Source: an uncultured Planctomycetaceae bacterium
GTDB taxonomy: Bacteria > Planctomycetota > Planctomycetia > Pirellulales > UBA1268
Assembly: GCA_903885855.1 (NCBI GenBank)
Contig: CAISKG010000099.1
Span: 1 to 7,072 of the forward strand
Length of the DNA stretch: 7,072 nucleotides
Direction: 5' to 3'
Shown here: positions 6,068 through 7,072 of the stretch, piece by piece
How the letters are laid out: each line of letters starts with the position of its first letter
How positions within the stretch are numbered: the first letter of the stretch is position 1
The notes under the pieces: generated by a model
What the model saw: the letters and a program-made list of their open reading frames with translations, nothing else
Databases searched by the model: none
Told to the model about the DNA's origin: nothing
Program-made: the position numbers and the translations under genes

Positions 6068-6408
6068 TGCTGGTAGACCGCGTAGCCGAGCTCGCGGAGC
6101 TCGCAGGCCCAGGCCACCTCGGTGGCCACCGCGTCGGCCCAGGTCATGGCCGGGAAGTCGGCGAAGAGATCGGGGCGCAGACGCAGGCCGTGATCGCGGA
6201 CCAGCGGGCAGCCCTTGTGCCCGCGGAGGTGGTTCACGTAGCGGACCTCCGGATCGAGCCCCGTCGAGCCGACGTAGAGGCAGGTCTGGTCGGGCGTCGT
6301 GTAGCGGTTCTGCCGGATGAAGCGGCGCTCGCGGCGGACCGAGCTCGCCAGTTCCACGACGTAGACGCGGTGGTGGAGGCCGCGCGGGCGGCGGCGGGGG
6401 ACGGGCAT
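6064..6408 (-). CDS. Small GIY-YIG-like domain protein
   Basis: This 114-residue protein resembles a stand-alone GIY-YIG domain, a small nuclease fold with a single metal site. The first strand motif is VYVVEL (15-20, Y16 as the GIY Tyr) and the second LYVGST (44-49, Y45 as the YIG Tyr), with a longer than usual 28-residue spacing. R57 in DPEVRYVNH sits where the catalytic Arg of the family is found, H60 is near it, and E97 in ATEVAWACEL is a candidate for the metal-binding Glu. The C-terminus LGYAVYQH also looks family-typical to me. No DNA-binding domain is attached, so the substrate is unknown and nuclease activity is inferred. The ATG at 6408 has GAGGT 6 bases upstream. An alternative GTG at 6492 overlaps the preceding gene's TGA by 4 bases (GTGA) and would add 28 low-complexity residues. 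Probably co-transcribed with the upstream minus-strand gene. Confidence 0.68.
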   Translation of the reverse strand: MPVPRRRPRGLHHRVYVVELASSVRRERRFIRQNRYTTPDQTCLYVGSTGLDPEVRYVNHLRGHKGCPLVRDHGLRLRPDLFADFPAMTWADAVATEVAWACELRELGYAVYQH

Positions 6409-6414
6409 GGGGCG

Positions 6415-6419
6415 ACCTC
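6415..6419 (-). promoter_or_regulatory. Ribosome binding site of the GIY-YIG-like gene
   Basis: GAGGT on the minus strand, 6 bases before the ATG at 6408. It supports that start over the GTG at 6492. Confidence 0.55.
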
Positions 6420-6420
6420 G

Positions 6421-6446
6421 CTCGGGGGCGGCGGCGCCGCCCCGAG
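6421..6446. repeat. GC-rich inverted repeat upstream of the GIY-YIG-like gene
   Basis: CTCGGGG (6421-6427) and CCCCGAG (6440-6446) form a perfect 7-bp stem. Inside it CGGCGCCG (6432-6439) is itself palindromic. It lies immediately upstream of the proposed ribosome binding site on the minus strand, so an RNA hairpin could affect translation or processing between the two minus-strand genes. It could also be chance in DNA of this composition. Confidence 0.45.
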
Positions 6447-6488
6447 GCGAAGTCTTGCCCACGGCCGGCGCCCGGGCGCCCCGGCCGC

Positions 6489-7072
6489 TCACGCCGAGGC
6501 GACGGCCGACAGCAGCCGGTGCATCCTCCGGTCGCCGTCGGGGGTGGCGGCGAGGGCGTCGAGCTCGCCACGCACGCGTGCCAGCCCCGCGAGCGACCGC
6601 GGCGCGAGCCGGCCGGCGGGCGCCAGCGCGATCTCCGCCACCTCGACCCCGAGCAGGCGGGTGTCGGCGGGGTCGGGGGGCGCGACCACGACGCCGGGGT
6701 CGATCGAGAGCCGCAGCAGGCTCCCCGCGGAGGGCGCGGCGGGGATCGTCGCCTCGTAGACGTGGTCGAAGGGGGGCAGCACCCAGTGGTCGACCTCGCA
6801 GGGCGCACCGTCGGCGCGGATCGCGAGACGGTCGACCTGCCCGGGATGGAGGTGGTTGCCGACCCGCACCCGGCAGGCGAGCGGCCGGCTCCGCTCGACG
6901 CGCAGCAGGAGCGTCGCCTCGGGTTCCGGGCCCGTCCAGCGCGTGCGGCGCGCGCCGTTGACCTCGGAGGGGTGCCAGCCGCTGCCCACGAACCCCTCCC
7001 CCATGTCGACGATCAGCCCCGTGGGGGGCCCGGCGACCCGCGCGAGGCTCGCCTCGGCCGCCCGGCGCCGCA
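6489..7072 (-). CDS. C-terminal part of a larger protein, possibly a glycosyltransferase; 5' end beyond window
   Basis: The frame is open to the window edge, and the sequence upstream of the Met codon at 7004 (LARVAGPPTGLIVDMGEGF) reads smoothly into it, so that Met is internal and the gene continues past 7072. The visible 193 residues end at TGA (6489-6491). They contain GSGWHPSE..ARRTRWTGPE.EATLLLRV, followed by alternating hydrophobic and polar segments typical of beta strands, and PADTRLLGVEVAEIAL. This pattern (GW.P.E, then RW.G, then a beta sandwich closing with D.R.LGV.V..I.L) is one I associate with accessory C-terminal domains of glycosyltransferases in surface polysaccharide clusters. 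This is recognition from memory, with no catalytic domain in view. The last 50 or so residues are a helical Ala/Arg/Leu-rich tail. Its relation to the downstream GIY-YIG-like gene appears to be positional only. Confidence 0.6.
   Translation of the reverse strand, partial: RRRAAEASLARVAGPPTGLIVDMGEGFVGSGWHPSEVNGARRTRWTGPEPEATLLLRVERSRPLACRVRVGNHLHPGQVDRLAIRADGAPCEVDHWVLPPFDHVYEATIPAAPSAGSLLRLSIDPGVVVAPPDPADTRLLGVEVAEIALAPAGRLAPRSLAGLARVRGELDALAATPDGDRRMHRLLSAVASA

Noticed and set aside
3189..6320. A second very long open frame on the plus strand overlapping both the AAA+ and VWA genes
   Set aside because: Its translation is Arg/Pro/Gly/Ala low-complexity, runs across two proven genes in another frame and continues antisense into the next gene. 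It is a GC-content artefact.
6064..7072. Anti-phage defence or mobile element module built on the GIY-YIG-like gene
   Set aside because: No integrase, transposase, terminal repeats, toxin or defence ATPase accompanies it. The neighbour looks like a surface polysaccharide enzyme, and base composition is uniform.

Overview
The window is about 70% or more G+C and most likely comes from a planctomycete. The main evidence is a minus-strand gene with the DUF1559 architecture: a type IV pilin-like N-terminal signal, a CPSD motif and a C-terminal DGH motif. This family is massively expanded in Planctomycetes. High G+C, strong third-position G/C bias and mostly GGAGG-type ribosome binding sites fit that assignment. 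I cannot place it below phylum level.

Layout. (1) Positions 1-1341, minus strand: a DUF1559 pseudopilin-like gene (610-1341) followed after 48 bp by a small single-pass membrane protein with a Gly/Pro-rich tail (561 to beyond position 1). They probably form a two-gene transcription unit. (2) Positions 1342-1833: a divergent intergenic region of about 490 bp with inverted repeats, a short tandem repeat and a less GC-rich patch. It probably holds control sequences for both directions. (3) Positions 1834-2814, plus strand: a cytoplasmic NtrB-like histidine kinase with a coiled coil but no recognisable sensor domain, and no response regulator in view. (4) Positions 2917-6051, plus strand: a tightly coupled pair, a MoxR/Mg-chelatase-like AAA+ ATPase and a protein with a C-terminal von Willebrand factor A (VWA) domain, 3 bp apart. 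(5) Positions 6064-7072, minus strand, convergent with the pair: a small GIY-YIG-like protein and, upstream of it, the 3' end of a larger gene whose C-terminal beta-rich domain resembles those appended to glycosyltransferases.

The functional core is the AAA+/VWA pair. In such pairs the ATPase is thought to remodel targets, with the VWA protein acting as metal-dependent adaptor through its MIDAS site. The kinase lies 102 bp upstream on the same strand and could be co-transcribed, but a small hairpin and a TACAAT box between them argue that the pair may have its own promoter. The pair looks like a member of a widespread but poorly characterised family, not a wholly new system. No RNA genes, CRISPR arrays, insertion sequences or phage genes were seen.
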